Positions 32,430 through 43,919 of a stretch of DNA of 64,000 bases are shown piece by piece. The DNA comes from Diploptera punctata (taxonomy: Eukaryota > Arthropoda > Insecta > Blattodea > Blaberidae): assembly GCA_030220185.1 (NCBI GenBank), contig JASPKZ010003442.1, positions 443,501 to 507,500 of the forward strand. Reading direction: 5' to 3'. The notes under the pieces were generated by a model. The model saw only the letters and a list, made by a program, of their open reading frames with translations, was not told the DNA's origin and ran no database searches. Every line of letters begins with the position of its first letter. Position 1 is the first letter of the stretch. Both the position numbers and the translations under genes were made by a program.

Positions 32430-33693
32430 AGTTAGGTTAACAATAGACTATAGACTTGTTGTCTGGAAAAATATTTATTATCAATGTTGTCAATGAATTT
32501 CAGATCGTAATATACAGTTATTCTTCATTCTCTGTTAGAGTTCATGGGTTACTGCATAACAGGCAAGGGCAATTAAATGAGAAAATAAAAAAAAAATAGG
32601 TCTAACTTAATTTAACAAGGGAACTGTAAACCATTGCATGCCGAAACTATCTTGACATTTCTCGCAGAGAAGCGTTATGATTACCAAGGCCGTATTCAAA
32701 TAAATATCTGTCTCTTTTAACTGGAAGGCACAGAAATCAAAGCCAGACTCCAGGAATGGCAACCCATTGCATGGAGCAGATGGACAGCCCTGCTTGAGTG
32801 AGAGCGGAGTGAGGCGGCACGCATGTGGTGTGGGTTATCAAATCTACCTATTCAGGAGTTATATTACTTCCTATAGTTTAAATAAGATATTTGGCGCTGA
32901 ATTTTAGTACTGTGCAGTTAAAAGTACCACTTATTTTTTTTTTGGTCACGACCTTAGTACATCACAATGCTTCTGTGGAAGATATTTCAAGGTAAGTTTG
33001 GGCATGCATTGGTTGGCAGTTCCCTTGTAAACATTTTTATTAAAATTTATGCTAATTCAATCACAGTAACACTTATCAGCAGGGAGCGGGGTTTGAGTAG
33101 TAAACAGATGCTTCATATTACCTGCCACACAGAGTATGTACTGCGCAGGACACTTTCTCTACAACAGAGTGTTTCTTAGCGACTGTTTCATTTGTTCACT
33201 GCATACGGAGTAGTAAAGAACTATACATTACGGAAGTATATTATTGTAATTGTGACGTATGAGAAAATATTTATGTACATTAAACGCTTATTCAAAATTA
33301 AGTAGTATTGCACACTACAAATAACTAAACATACGATTGTTTCCTTCCTTCTATAATTCCTTATCTTGGTGTAATTGTTTTTGAAGCAGGGTATAATGCC
33401 TTCCACCGAACATCATTTTGTTTATATTGAACACTGCACGGTCACAGGTACGTCCTCCCTCCTTATAGTCCGTGCATGCATTCATAACTTCACTCTATAC
33501 TTACTAGAACCTCACTCCTTACTTATCAGCGTTTATTAATTTAAATACAGGAAGAATTTTAATTGCAGCGACAAACTGCAGGGACTGATTTCTGACTGAA
33601 AACGGAGGGAAAAATGTCCTATGAATAAGTGTCCATAAATGCATCGTTGCCACGGTAGATGGCACTGACGAATGTCATTATTCTATCGGCCTT
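32430..33693. other. No recognised feature
   Basis: 1.2 kb unassigned. A 70-codon frame at 32967-33179 shows no motif. Confidence 0.3.
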
Positions 33694-34110
33694 GTTGTAT
33701 GGCCCGCTAGATCACCGGACTTAAACCCCCTCGATTTTTACCTCTGGGTGCATCTGAAAAGCGTTGTGTATGCTAAACCAGTTCCTGATGTGCTTATCCT
33801 TCAACAGCGTGTCCACGTCGCCTGTGACGCTATTCGGAGAGAGGTCGGAACATGCGAAAGAGTGAGGCAATCCATGATACGATGTGTGAACGCGTGCTTT
33901 GCATCCGATGGAGGCCACTTTGAACATCTGTTGTGACGTGGATGCGATTATGCTATGTACTGTGTGCCGGGACGATTTGTTGTCGTTGCACGCACATAGT
34001 TCATTTCCGGACACATGATTATACGACCTTTTTTCCCTTCAATTCCAGTCAGGAACTAGTCTCTGAAGTTTGTCGGTGTAATTACCGTTCATCCTGTATA
34101 CATGGACAAT
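33694..34110 (+). pseudogene. C-terminus of a DDE transposase (DUF4817 type)
   Basis: The frame to the TGA near 33936 reads ARSPDLNPLDFYLWVHLKSV, TCERVRQSMIRC and DGGHFEHLL, the classical end of this transposase family. An N-terminal part was not found upstream. It is related to, but better preserved than, the remnant at 2785-3886. The sequence after it has no clear terminal repeat. Confidence 0.8.
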
Positions 34111-34534
34111 TTATTCTTAGAATTTATCTAAATCATTCCACCAATTTAAATTATGATTGAGTTCAACTAGTCATACACTTTTGGAAATGTTTTCTAGACC
34201 CATACTTTATCTTCGGGACTTCAATAAAAATTTAATTTAAAATAGTTTTTCTTGTATTAATAATTGTGGATATGCTTCCGTCACTGAATTGACACGGAGG
34301 AATCTAAATGTAGAGTTTGCATTGGATTTCATTTATCTTACCCAACTTCTTTTTTTTCATAAATTCAAATCCGTTTTTATATTTAGACGTATTTGCGTCA
34401 AATTGGTGATGAATGAGGGTGTACAATATTATTAAAAGAAAAAACAATTTTAACTGTCAATATTTATTGAAGTCCCGAAGATAAAATACAGTGTTTTCAT
34501 ATAATTAATGCCTAGTTGAACTTAATCCTGTCCA
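34111..34534. other. No recognised feature
   Basis: TTCAATAAAAATTTA near 34223 and a T-rich tract; nothing identifiable. Confidence 0.3.
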
Positions 34535-34930
34535 CTGCTGTGATATATCAAGATAACGACATTGTCTTGAAAGCAGTGAACTTATGTTCGATTCCCTGTA
34601 GGGATAAGTTTCTGGGTGAGTTTTATCGGGATTTTTCTTCACCACTAAGACAAAATGTCGGGGAATACTAAGGCCCAAATAGTTCCCTAACACTATCTGG
34701 TCATAATAATAGTTGTTTTATATTCGTCTTGATTTATATGAATGCATGTGAGGATAGTGTGACTTGTCTTAAATGTTCATGTTGTCTCGGAAGGGCCTTA
34801 GCAGTGAGATGATCACTCAACCTGCATGCCCTTGTTTGGTCAAAGAAGTGTATCATCCAGAATTCAAAATCCTTTTCTGAAAAGTTGTGTCCCTGTAAGA
34901 TCTTCAAAGGAAGAGGTTAATCTAAGGAAA
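34535..34930 (+). repeat. SINE with shared head and tail type C (older copy)
   Basis: A diverged head (GATATATCAAGATAACGACA, then TTCGATTCCCTGTAGGGATA) and core (TCTTCACCACTAAGACAAAATG). The type-C module follows: TTGTCTCGGAAGGGCCT and TGATCACTCAACCTGC. Confidence 0.6.
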
Positions 34931-35180
34931 ATAAAGAAAAGAACATCAATATTTTCATTGAAGTTAGTGGAATGTCTGAGATAATAGTCTACGAATAAAC
35001 AAATTACTAAAGTATACATAATATTGGCTATTTTGATCGAATCACCATAATTTTAATAAAATTGCTTGAATTAAGTTGAATATTTTATATTAAACTGGGG
35101 GGACTGCAATGCTATCAATTCTCTTGGTATAATATTAATGTACAAATTTTAAATTATACGCGTACAAATATATCTTAATT

Positions 35181-35520
35181 GTTCACCGCTGTGGTCTTGA
35201 GGTAGCGTGATGCCTTGTCACGCAGCGGACCCGGGTTCGATTCCCGATCGGGACAAGTTTCCTGGGTGAGGTTTCGTCGGGGTTTTTCCTCACCTGTAAG
35301 ATAAATGTCAGGAAACTTTAAGATCCAAACGGTCCCCGAACACCACCTGGCCATCATTATTACTAATATTATATTCACCTAATTAGCTTAAGTTTAGTTT
35401 AAGGCCTCTACTGGCGCATCATTACCATCATCAACTCGCATATCATCGGGGCAGCGTAACCCTGCCTTCTAGGCGCCCCAACATCTTAAGTGGGTTACAA
35501 GAGCGCCAAATTCGAAACGA
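35181..35520 (+). repeat. SINE with shared head and tail type B
   Basis: An intact tRNA-like head (CCGCTGTGGTCTTGAGGTAG ... CCCGGGTTCGATTCCC) and core to TGGCCATCATTATT. The 3' module is unlike types A and C: GCTTAAGTTTAG, GCGCATCATTACCATCATCA, GGGGCAGCGTAACCCTGCC and AGGCGCCCCAAC. The same module follows the head at 51055 and 57195. Confidence 0.85.
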
Positions 35521-35664
35521 CAATCTGGTGTATTTGAAAAAAAAAATCTTATTTTCTTTGCCCTAAAACCCGACCATGGAATAAAAAATACCAAAAGAAA
35601 AGTTGTTCTACTTCACTTCTCCTCTGCACAGGGTGAAATCAGGCAAAAACGAGCATTATAAGTC

Positions 35665-35990
35665 AGACAGTGGTCCCGGTGGACTAGTTTTTACCATATT
35701 CATCTCCGATTCCGAAGTTCGCGGTTCAAACTAGATCGAGATACACACATTTTTTCAGGCAGTATTTTTTTTGAATAGGCCTATGGCTTCCTTAGAAAAG
35801 GAAGTAAAACTTTCAGCTCCCTGTAGTAAATTTAAGACATGTTAAATATCTTCAAGCCTGAAGTAAGAGGCCTCTGCGCAAAATGTATTGTCCATTTCAC
35901 ATCCAGATCTGAATTGCGACAATAATAATCTTAACTGTTAGAGCTCCCTTAAATAAAATGACTGCCTACGATAATTTCAAGGTAGTTCTG
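35665..35990 (+). repeat. SINE family D, diverged copy
   Basis: GTCCCGGTGGACTAGTTTTT head, GCGGTTCAAACTAG B-box-like, then CTTCAAGCCTGAAGTAAGAG and GGCCTCTGCGCAAAATG as in the other D copies. Confidence 0.6.
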
Positions 35991-36299
35991 ATGAATTAAA
36001 TTTTGATCCGTACAGGCCACATGGCCTAAAACGAATTTGTTCATGATCATGATGATGATGATTTTTTTGTAAAAACTTCGCATCTGTGATCCAAAGTACG
36101 CTATAGCGTATAAAGCATTTTTTAATATATTTATTTTAAAAAAAATCTACTTAAAATCTTATGCATCTGTATGCAGAGTGAAAATAATTCTATCGAACTA
36201 TCAGAGATTGTTCAAATACGACCCTTGAGTATTTTGATGTAAGGAACTCAAGTCCTCCGCACTGGCTTAGGTGATATCTATTACGTAATTAACACGCCT

Positions 36300-36372
36300 T
36301 AAATGGAGTAAAAGTAAACGTGTCTGTTAGCATCCCTGGAGTCACGAGTTCAATTCCGGGCTACACCAATTT
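36300..36372 (+). repeat. tRNA-like 3' half
   Basis: GTCACGAGTTCAATTCCGGGC resembles a T arm with B box (GAGTTCAATTCC). The D-arm side is weak. Confidence 0.3.
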
Positions 36373-36504
36373 TTGTTTCTTTGTGAATAGGGTCTGGAAT
36401 GTGTTTCTCTCAACTTCGATTAGATGACTTGGTAGATGGTATTATTAGTAGCGAAATCCGGTTAATAGAACCAAAATTAATATTGAGAAATTATCATAAC
36501 TAAT

Positions 36505-37750
36505 GCCACGAGTGATTTCCAAATTATCGATAAATGCACGTCTCACGAAGTAAGGAGTGAATTTATATAGAAAATGCTAGTCAATGACCAATCACGTTTC
36601 AATGAATGTTGGTTTACAACCAATGACTGTCGTGTTTCACCTCGCTCTTTATCGATTTCTCTTTATCAACTCCTGCTTTTGTGGTAACGAAAGCTCCTCC
36701 TTTTTAATGTTCTGAACAGGTCAAAGTATTATTTTTCTCCAACAAATACATTGAATATAGCAAATAATGAAAAGATTCCTTGATTTTACTGAGTTGTTTA
36801 CTAATAAAATAAATTAATAACCCGTAATGTTGATTATGATATATAGTTTGATGTGTTTCATTATTTCTCCACTTGGGTGCACTCTTACAATATTGCGATC
36901 TTATTTGGCAATAATAATATGATCAAGCAGCAGTGAATGAACATAACCTCACATTTCTGATTTGTTTTCAAATATCGCCGTTTACGTTAAATATATAAAT
37001 ATTTTAAAATAACTATAGTTAAACAATGATTTGTGAGTAAACAGCTTAATTTTATTCATTAAATAGTCCTAACAAATGCCACTCTTGATTTTCAAATTCT
37101 CTAGATAAATTCACTCCTCACTTCGTGAGTCGTGAATTTATCGATAATTTGGTATTACTTATGAGAATTTGGAAATCAAGAGTGGCATTTGTTAGGACTA
37201 TTTAACGAAAAACATTAAGATGTTTACTCACAAATCATTATTTAAACATAGTTATTTTAAAATATTTATATATTTAATGTAAACGGGGATGTTTGAAACC
37301 AAATGAGAAATGATTGGTACGCTTCATTTGCTTCTTTTGTTCATCACTGCAACCAGATCATATTATTTATTGCCAAAGGAACGCAATATTTGAAGAATGC
37401 ACTCTAGCGGAGAAAAAATGAAACACATCAAACTGTATATTAATGCATTTCTGATGTCCTATGATGTAAATATAACTTATATTTTTCTGGAATGTTAATG
37501 CCTGGGAAAAAATACATTTAAGAAAGTGGTATAATCAATTGCTACAAATGTTCTTATATTAACTTTCGCATGCGCTATGCGTTGACATTCATGCACTATA
37601 TATACAATCTGGTAGCCTTATTTCTTGGAGGTGCTTTCTTTATTATGATAAACTTTAGTTGATAAATTCTAGGCGAAACACGACTGTGATTGGTTGTAAA
37701 TAAAAAATCATTGAAATGTGATTGGTCATTGACTACCATTTGGGTCACGA
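36505..37750. repeat. Long inverted repeat, arms about 0.6 kb
   Basis: Both halves are inverted copies. Landmarks, left then right: AGTCAATGACCAATCACGTT / AATGTGATTGGTCATTGACT; TTTGATGTGTTTCATTATTT / AATGAAACACATCAAACTG; TTAAATATATAAATATTTTA / TAAAATATTTATATATTTAA; TAGTCCTAACAAATGCCACT / AGTGGCATTTGTTAGGACTA. The centre near 37120-37140 also carries a copy of the left-end motif TATCGATAAATGCACGTCTC. Arms are diverged and have indels. No reading frame. A fold-back or non-autonomous DNA element is most likely. Confidence 0.85.
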
Positions 37751-38082
37751 GTTAAATAGTCACACTAATCACATGAATCTGTACACTATCATTTAGTTGT
37801 CAGTGACAACCTATCCATTGCTCTAGTGTTGTCATACTTCGCGCACTGTTAACTGACGCTTTGGGACAGTTACTTGTCATCTTATAGTCTAAGGAATACA
37901 TCTCTCTCTACATTCCAACCTCTAGTATAGACCGGAAAGAAAACGCTGTCTCTGTTGTTTGTATCAGCGTTGAGATAGTTCCTGTCGTGTGTTACACGAT
38001 ATAAATTTGCAATCAGCTCTAAGTTTAGTTTAATCTCAAATCACAAACTTACATTTGAAATACCCCTTCACCAATAACCCGG
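37751..38082. other. No recognised feature
   Basis: About 330 bp unassigned between the inverted repeat and a SINE. Confidence 0.3.
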
Positions 38083-38357
38083 GCCCGGGTTCGATTTCTA
38101 GTCGGGACAGGCTCCTGGTTGAGGTTTTTTCGGGGTTTTTCCTCACCTGTAAGACAAATGTCAGGAAGCGTAGTGCCCAATGGTCCCCGAAAAATCATCC
38201 GGTCATCAACAGCATCCTTATCATTATCATCATCAGCCTTCACCGGTGTGGAAAGCAACGGGAAGCTACCACACCTGTAATTCCATAGTAAAGCTGCAAA
38301 GCATAGCATGATTGCAGTGAAAGACCTCCCATCTGACAGAATTACTATGGATGATAT
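38083..38357 (+). repeat. SINE, tail type A, 5'-truncated
   Basis: Starts near the B box (CCCGGGTTCGATTTC), runs through the core and type-A tail (CTTCACCGGTGTGGAAAG) and ends AATTACTATGGATGATAT. The LINE snapback starts at the next base. Confidence 0.85.
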
Positions 38358-38531
38358 GTACTTGAAATCTATTAGCAATTTTGATTTGGTATTCTTGCCG
38401 CATTTCATCATTTTTCAAGTTTTTTAATTCATATTTTAAAGATGATTCTGTAAAATATGAATTAAAAAACTTGAAAAATGATGAAATGCGGCAAGAATAC
38501 CAAATCAAAATTGCTAATAGATTTCAAGTAC
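38358..38531. repeat. Perfect 81-bp palindrome at the 5' end of a LINE
   Basis: 38358-38438 is the exact inverted copy of 38451-38531, separated by 12 nt. The right arm is LINE coding sequence, so the left arm is a duplicated, inverted 5' terminus. Confidence 0.98.
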
Positions 38532-40640
38532 TGGAATCTTCAGATGACAATGTGGCAAACGAAGAAGAAACTGATATAAATAAAGAATGGGAGGCTATAA
38601 GAGATACTATTAAATTGTCAGCATCAGAAAGCATTGGTTGTTTAAAAAAGAGGCAAAACAAGAAATGGTTTGATGAGGAATGTGCCGACATTGTAAAGAA
38701 AAGAAAGCTAGCAAAAATGAAATGGTTACACGAGCCAAATGAGGTAAATTTAGAGCAATTGGGTAGTGTTAGAAGGGAAACCACCAAGTTACTAAAGAGT
38801 AAAAAGAGGGAATATTTGAGAGAGAAGATTAATGATCTTGAAATGAATGCAAAAAATAGGAACATTAGAGAATTATATCAGGGAATTAGGATAGAGAAGA
38901 AGGGGTTCCAGGCTAGAACAAACATAATTCGGAATGAAAATGGGGATATGATTGCAGATTCTAGGAGTATATTAAATAGATGGAAAGGTTACTTTAATCA
39001 GCTATTAAATGTACATACAGAACAGGACATTGAGGAGGATAAGTTACAGACAGCAGAAATGCTAGTCGCAGAGCCAAGTGCATTAGAGGTTGAAATGGCG
39101 ATTGAAAAATTGAAGATGTGTAAAGCATCAGGTTCAGATGAGATCCCACCAGAACTGATAAAATCAGGGGGAGAAAAATTGATGGACAAGATACGCTGGT
39201 TGCTTAGTATGATTTGGGAAAAAGAAGCTCTTCCAGATGAATGGAAGGAATCAATTATCGTACCAATTTATAAGAAAGGAGATAAAACTGATTGCAACAA
39301 CTACAGGGGGCATCTCATTACTTTCAACTTCGTACAAAATTCTAACAAATATATTAGTAAGCAGACTTACTCCCTATATTGATGACATTCTAGGAGATCA
39401 TCAATGTGCATTTAGAAGAAACAGGTCTACAACAGATCAGATTTTCAGTATAAGACAGATTTTAGAGAAGAAATGGGAATATAATGGTACTGTACATCAA
39501 CTATATGTAGACTTCAAAAAAGCATATGATTCAATTAAGAGGGAGAAGTTATATAGTATCCTGCTGGAGTTCGGAATTCCTAAAAAGTTGGTTAGACTTA
39601 TACGAATGTGTCTAAATGGCTCAAAGAGTAGGGTGCGTGTAGGCAAACAGTTTTCAGACACTTTTGAAATCCAGAATGGGTTGAAGCAAGGAGATGCACT
39701 ATCTCCTCTACTATTTTATTTTGTACTAGAGCATGCCATTAAATCTTTAGAGAATGAGGAAGGCTTACAACTCAATGGTATTAATAAGCTGTTAGTTTAT
39801 GCTGATGATGTAGTACTACTGGCCGATAGCGAGGAGATACTAAAGGCCAACACGCACACACTATTGAGTAACACTAAGAAATTGGGACTGGAAGTAAATA
39901 TCAGTAAAACTAAATATATGGTCACACGTAGAAATTCAGTATATAATGGAAATGGACAGCTAATGACAAATGAGGGAAATTTTGAGGAAGTGGCTGAATT
40001 CAAATACCTAGGAACAATAATCACAAATAGGAATGAGATGCACAAAGAAATTAAACATAGGCTCAATTCTGGAAATGCTTGCTATTATGCATTGCAGAGA
40101 CTTTTGATGTCCCAACTCCTTTCAAAAAACGTTAAGCTGAAAATATATAAAACTATTATTCTACCAGTTATATTATATGGGTGCGAAACATGGACTCTTA
40201 CTTTAAGGGAGGAAAGGAGATTACGAGTATTTGAGAATAAAGTTCTTAGGAAAATTTTTGGACCAAAGAGAGATGAACAGACAGGTGAATGGAGAAGACT
40301 ACATAACAATGAGCTACATGGTCTTTATAGGAAGCCAGATATAATAAGAACAGTTAAGTCTCGTAGACTGCGATGGGCAGGACATGTTGCACGTATGTGG
40401 AATGAAAGACGTGCATGGAAGCTTCTTGTAGGAAAGCCAGAGGGAAAACGCCCAGTTGGTAGGCCAAGAATGAGGTGGGAGAACAACATTAAGTATGATT
40501 TGAGGGAAGTAGATTATACAGGGAATGATTGGAAAGCATTAGCTCAGGATAGGGATGTATGGAGAGCTTATGTCCGCGCGGCCATGAACCTTCGGGTTCG
40601 ATAGTGCCAGTGAGTAAGTAAGTAAGTAAGTAAGATATGT
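38439..40640 (+). pseudogene. Best copy of the main LINE family (RT domain, 5'-truncated)
   Basis: The open frame has the pre-RT region (WDEECADIVKKR-like), CKASGSDEIPPELIKSGGEK and ESIIVPIYKKGDKTDCNNYRG. A one-base G insertion in the G run at 39306-39310 then shifts the frame. The second frame is open to the TAG at 40602-40604: NILVSRLTPYIDDILGDHQ, LYVDFKKAYDSI (Asp92 of that frame), QGDALSPLLF, VYADDVVLLAD (YADD 188-191), VILYGCETWTL and the connector ending YVRAAMNLRVR. The tail is AGTGCCAGTGAG then (GTAA)n. The endonuclease domain is missing. GATATGTA at 38353-38360 and 40634-40641 may be the target duplication. RT motifs are intact; a single indel breaks it. Confidence 0.92.
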
Positions 40641-40641
40641 A

Positions 40642-40919
40642 GTTAGAGGTCTCGGATTCAAATCTCGGTTCAGACGTTATATTTTTCTTTTCATGTTATA
40701 TTTGGATTTTATTGCTACTTGTCTAAATTTAATTGTAATATCGAAATAAAAGAAGTTGTTTGAAAGTAAACTATTCTCATTAAAATGTTTTTTTTTGTTA
40801 TAAAAGATGACACTACGAGCGATGTCCTACTGCCTCTTAAGATAGAGAAACATATGTAAGGAAAGGAAAATTAATGTTTGTACTAGGAGCCTGAATAGCG
40901 AAGAGATATTAGTGCTAAC

Positions 40920-40951
<32 letters not shown>

Positions 40952-40985
40952 AGTTCTCGGGTTCAAATCCCTGTTTAGGGGTTAA
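40642..40985 (+). repeat. Diverged tRNA-like family T units
   Basis: Two T-arm-like segments, GGATTCAAATCTCGG (40661) and TCGGGTTCAAATCCCTG (40956), about 295 nt apart. Each is followed by a TTTTTCTTTTCATG-like or TTTTTCCTTACACG-like end. A (TA)n tract lies just before the second. This spacing equals the family-T unit at 48 kb. Confidence 0.55.
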
Positions 40986-40999
40986 TTTTTCCTTACACG

Positions 41000-41008
41000 T
41001 TATATAGG

Positions 41009-41059
<51 letters not shown>

Positions 41060-41075
41060 ATGTGTGTGTGTGTGT
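41000..41075. repeat. (TA)n/(GT)n microsatellite
   Basis: A TA tract passing into a GT tract, directly before repeat E. Confidence 0.9.
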
Positions 41076-41079
41076 TAAT

Positions 41080-41480
41080 ATTCAGCGGCCGCAATTTTTT
41101 GTTTTATCAGGACCAAACTTGGCTTATAGCAATCCATTAAAAAAGTAAGATCGAGTTTGTTAACCAGCAAAATCGGATCATTAAGTGGTCGCAATTTTCG
41201 ATCTTTGGTAACCAAACTCAGTATATAGTATTATAATAAAACAAGGAAGGAATTGTCCAAAAATCAATGAAATCCGACAATTAAAATGAGGTTTTACCTG
41301 AAACCAGAAATTGAAAATTGCTCTTTGTTTTTATTGCTTTTCACTTTTAAATAATCTGTTAATAGACATGCAGTTCCTCCAATTTAACGAAAGAAATATA
41401 CAATCTGTTAACCAGGAAATTTGGACTACCAGGTCCTAATTCGACTTGCTGAGGAATTCGCTTAGTTTACGTAGTTTCTT
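41080..41480 (+). repeat. Repeat E, first part
   Basis: GCGGCCGCAATTTTTTGTTT, CCAAACTTGGC, GTTTGTTAACCAGCAAAATC and GGTTTTACCTGAAACC in the order seen at 30650-31510 and 55893-56680. Confidence 0.6.
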
Positions 41481-41506
41481 CGTGATGGATATTTATTATT
41501 CAGCTT

Positions 41507-41870
41507 CTTCTTCTTCTTTTTAAATTGCACTAGAGTCCAATGCGGACCTTAGTTTCCTCCACTGACCTCCTCCAGTTGTGTCTGTCCTCAGATTTTACAT
41601 TCCAGTTTGTGATTATACATTTTATAATATCGTTGTAAACATCATCCCTCCATTTGGTTTTAGGTCTACCTCTTTATCTTTTTCCATGTCGATAACAAAC
41701 AATTTATAAGGGGCTCTCTTTTCTTCCATTCTATTCACATGTCCTATCCTCTCCAGTATCATATTTTTTTTATAAATGAGACCTTATCCAGTTCATCATA
41801 CAGCTATTTGAGTTCATTGTTAGACCTTATTCTCCACTCATTTATAATTAGTCATCTAATTATTAACCCA
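41507..41870 (-). pseudogene. LINE 3' fragment with (GAA)n tail (minus strand)
   Basis: On the minus strand, broken frames read NNELKQLYDELDKVSF-like, ILERIGHVNRMEEKRAPYKL and DTTGGGQWRKLRSALDS, followed by GAAGAAGAAG. This pattern is the connector and 3' end of a non-LTR element. The conserved RT is absent and decay is strong. Confidence 0.6.
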
Positions 41871-42407
41871 AAGTATAAATATAACATTATCTAAAATACA
41901 TATTAAATCTTGGAAGATACATTAAAAACTTCTTGAAGACTTTCGCCTATCAACCGGTCGCTGGCACCACTTGTCACTTACAGACGTGGCCGATCATCTA
42001 GTCATATGGGTGAAATGTGGTCTGCATATCAAGTCCTTCAGCCGTTATAGCTGGTTTTATCAATCTGGAGTTGCTACTTATTATAGATACCCGAATTCCT
42101 CAAGACGATGGGTGGGCACCGTCCCATACTGGCCGAAATACCAAAAACAAAATTTCTTCCTCAATGGGAACTCGAACCACCGCAAGTCCCGCAGTTTTGT
42201 TCTAAAGCACAATGCCTTAAACATGCCATAAATAGGATAATATTCTACTGTACCGTATTTTTAATTAACAATAATTTAATTATAACAGTATTAATAAAAT
42301 AAATTGCATAAATCAATCTTGTATATAGGTTATCCATATTCAAAACCCAATTCATAATTTTCTGTTATTTTAAATGCGCACGATGCATTATTTATATGTA
42401 TTTAAAA
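41871..42407. other. No recognised feature
   Basis: Short overlapping frames at 41971-42302 are not recognised. Part of the segment (GGGAACTCGAACCACCGCAA) could be a decayed tRNA-like end. Confidence 0.3.
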
Positions 42408-43290
42408 CTAGCGGGCCTGGCAGACGTTGTTCTGCCCGAACGTTCAATCCTTGTGTCATGGCCGGACGATAAAAATATGTTACTTTTTACCATAACATTC
42501 ACTAGTTAATAAGTTCGCAAGAAAACTCCTCACAGTCATCTGTTGTGGCTCAAGAAGCGTGCATTATGACGTCACATTTTTGTAGCGCGGAATATGTTGG
42601 TAATGCAGATGACCATACATCTGACAAAAAAACTCCTAAAATCCGACAGCAGCGTCACCTACCGGGTTCATTTTTGTATCTAAACCATCCAAGGACCAAC
42701 TAAAACACACACAAAAAATAATTCATCAAAATCGGTCCATTTGCGTAGGCAGTTTTTAATTTCAGATTTCAAGTAAACCTCCACTTCTAATTGTCTGATT
42801 TTGCTCATTTGATAATATCTACCTCGGTTTATTTTAATAAGATATACTGAGTTTCGTTGTGAAACATCGGAAATTGTGACCGCTAGAGGGATTTTTAAAT
42901 TTTCAATTCAGGTGAAATCCTACGCCTAATGGTTTTAGAGGTTCCAAATGTGAATCTAAACCAACCAGGGGCCCACTAAATCATGCAAAAAATTTAATCA
43001 AAATCGGTTCAATTTTTTAGGAAGTTTTTAATTTCCGATCTCAAGTAAACCTCCAGTTAAAATTTAAAATCCGCTCATTTTTTGTTAATATCTACCTTGG
43101 TTTATTTTAATAGGATATACTGAGTTTCGTTGTTAAACATCGAAAAATGTGACCGCTGGAAGGATTTTTACATTTTCAATTTCAGGTGAACCATCCAATA
43201 GTATATCTAAACCATCGAGGGACCTAATCAGACACAAAAAATCATCAAAATTGGTCCAGTGTTTAGGAGTAGAGTGACAAGCACACGTAC
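42408..43290 (+). repeat. Repeat E, modular copy
   Basis: Starts CTAGCGGGCCTGGCAGACG with an inverted GGCAGACGTTGTTCTGCC. Three tandem modules begin TCTAAACC at about 42679, 42955 and 43206, each with AAAATCGGT(C/T)CA, TTTTTAATTTC and AAGTAAACCTCCA where complete. The end is GTAGAGTGACAAGCACACG. The class is uncertain; a similar start (ACTAGC.GACC.GGCA.ACGTTGT) is known to me from many insect intergenic repeats. Confidence 0.65.
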
Positions 43291-43303
43291 AAAAGGATTA
43301 TAT

Positions 43304-43567
43304 ATAGCCTCAGCGTGTTATCCATTACACCACCAGGCGAATCCAATTCAAACACTTATTTTTATTATATATGTATTATATTCTCCATTATTACTAGACA
43401 CTTACTTGTCTTATATATGTATTATATTCTCCATTATTACTAGATGGAGCGAGAACTCGGTCTTCACTGCCATCTAGTATTTGACTATAACAAGTAAGCA
43501 AATTAAAGAGAATATTTTTTAAATTTATTTTTCTTATCATACCACACACACACACACACACACACAT

Positions 43568-43628
<61 letters not shown>

Positions 43629-43770
43629 GCTTACTTGTATACTAGATGGCAGTGAAGACCGAGTTCTCGCGACATCTAGTAATAATGGAGAATATAATAC
43701 ATATATAAGAAAAATAAATGTTTGAATTGGATTCGCCTGGTGGTGTAATGGATAACACGCTGAGGTACAG
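43304..43770. repeat. Inverted duplication of family T centred on (CA)n(TA)n
   Basis: Left arm 43304-43500 is the inverted copy of right arm 43622-43766: CGTGTTATCCATTACACC / GGTGTAATGGATAACACG, CTCGGTCTTCACTGCCATCT / AGATGGCAGTGAAGACCGAG, and ACTTGTTA..AAGCAAATT. The left arm also holds a 46-nt tandem duplication (TATTATATTCTCCATTATTA occurs twice). The loop is the microsatellite. Confidence 0.9.
43543..43624. repeat. (CA)n then (TA)n microsatellite
   Basis: Centre of the inverted duplication. Confidence 0.95.
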
Positions 43771-43804
43771 ACTCAGAGTTCCGGGTTCGAATCCCGTCCA
43801 GGCA
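43735..43804 (+). pseudogene. tRNA-like cassette of family T (anticodon loop GTACAGA)
   Basis: A 70-nt cloverleaf. Acceptor GCCTGG/CCAGGC pairs; D stem GTGT/ACAC; anticodon stem CTGAG/CTCAG around the loop GTACAGA (positions 34-36 would be ACA); T arm with GGGTTCGAATCCC. Discriminator A. The acceptor's seventh pair and one T-stem pair are mismatched. ACA is not a normal tRNA-Cys anticodon, so a functional tRNA is unlikely. Followed by TTTATTTTTCTTATCATACC as in the other cassettes. Confidence 0.6.
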
Positions 43805-43864
43805 TTTATTTTTCTTATCATACCATATTAGGCTTGCATTGCTCAATGTTAAACATTTAGTTAT

Positions 43865-43867
43865 AAC

Positions 43868-43902
<35 letters not shown>
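43865..43902. repeat. (TA)n microsatellite
   Basis: Pure TA tract between families T and F. Confidence 0.95.
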
Positions 43903-43904
<2 letters not shown>

Positions 43905-43919
43905 ATAAACTATATGTAA

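Noticed and set aside
38266..38508. A minus-strand frame sharing its first residues with the LINE frame on the plus strand
   Set aside because: Both starts arise from the 81-bp palindrome; the shared N-terminus is not a gene family.
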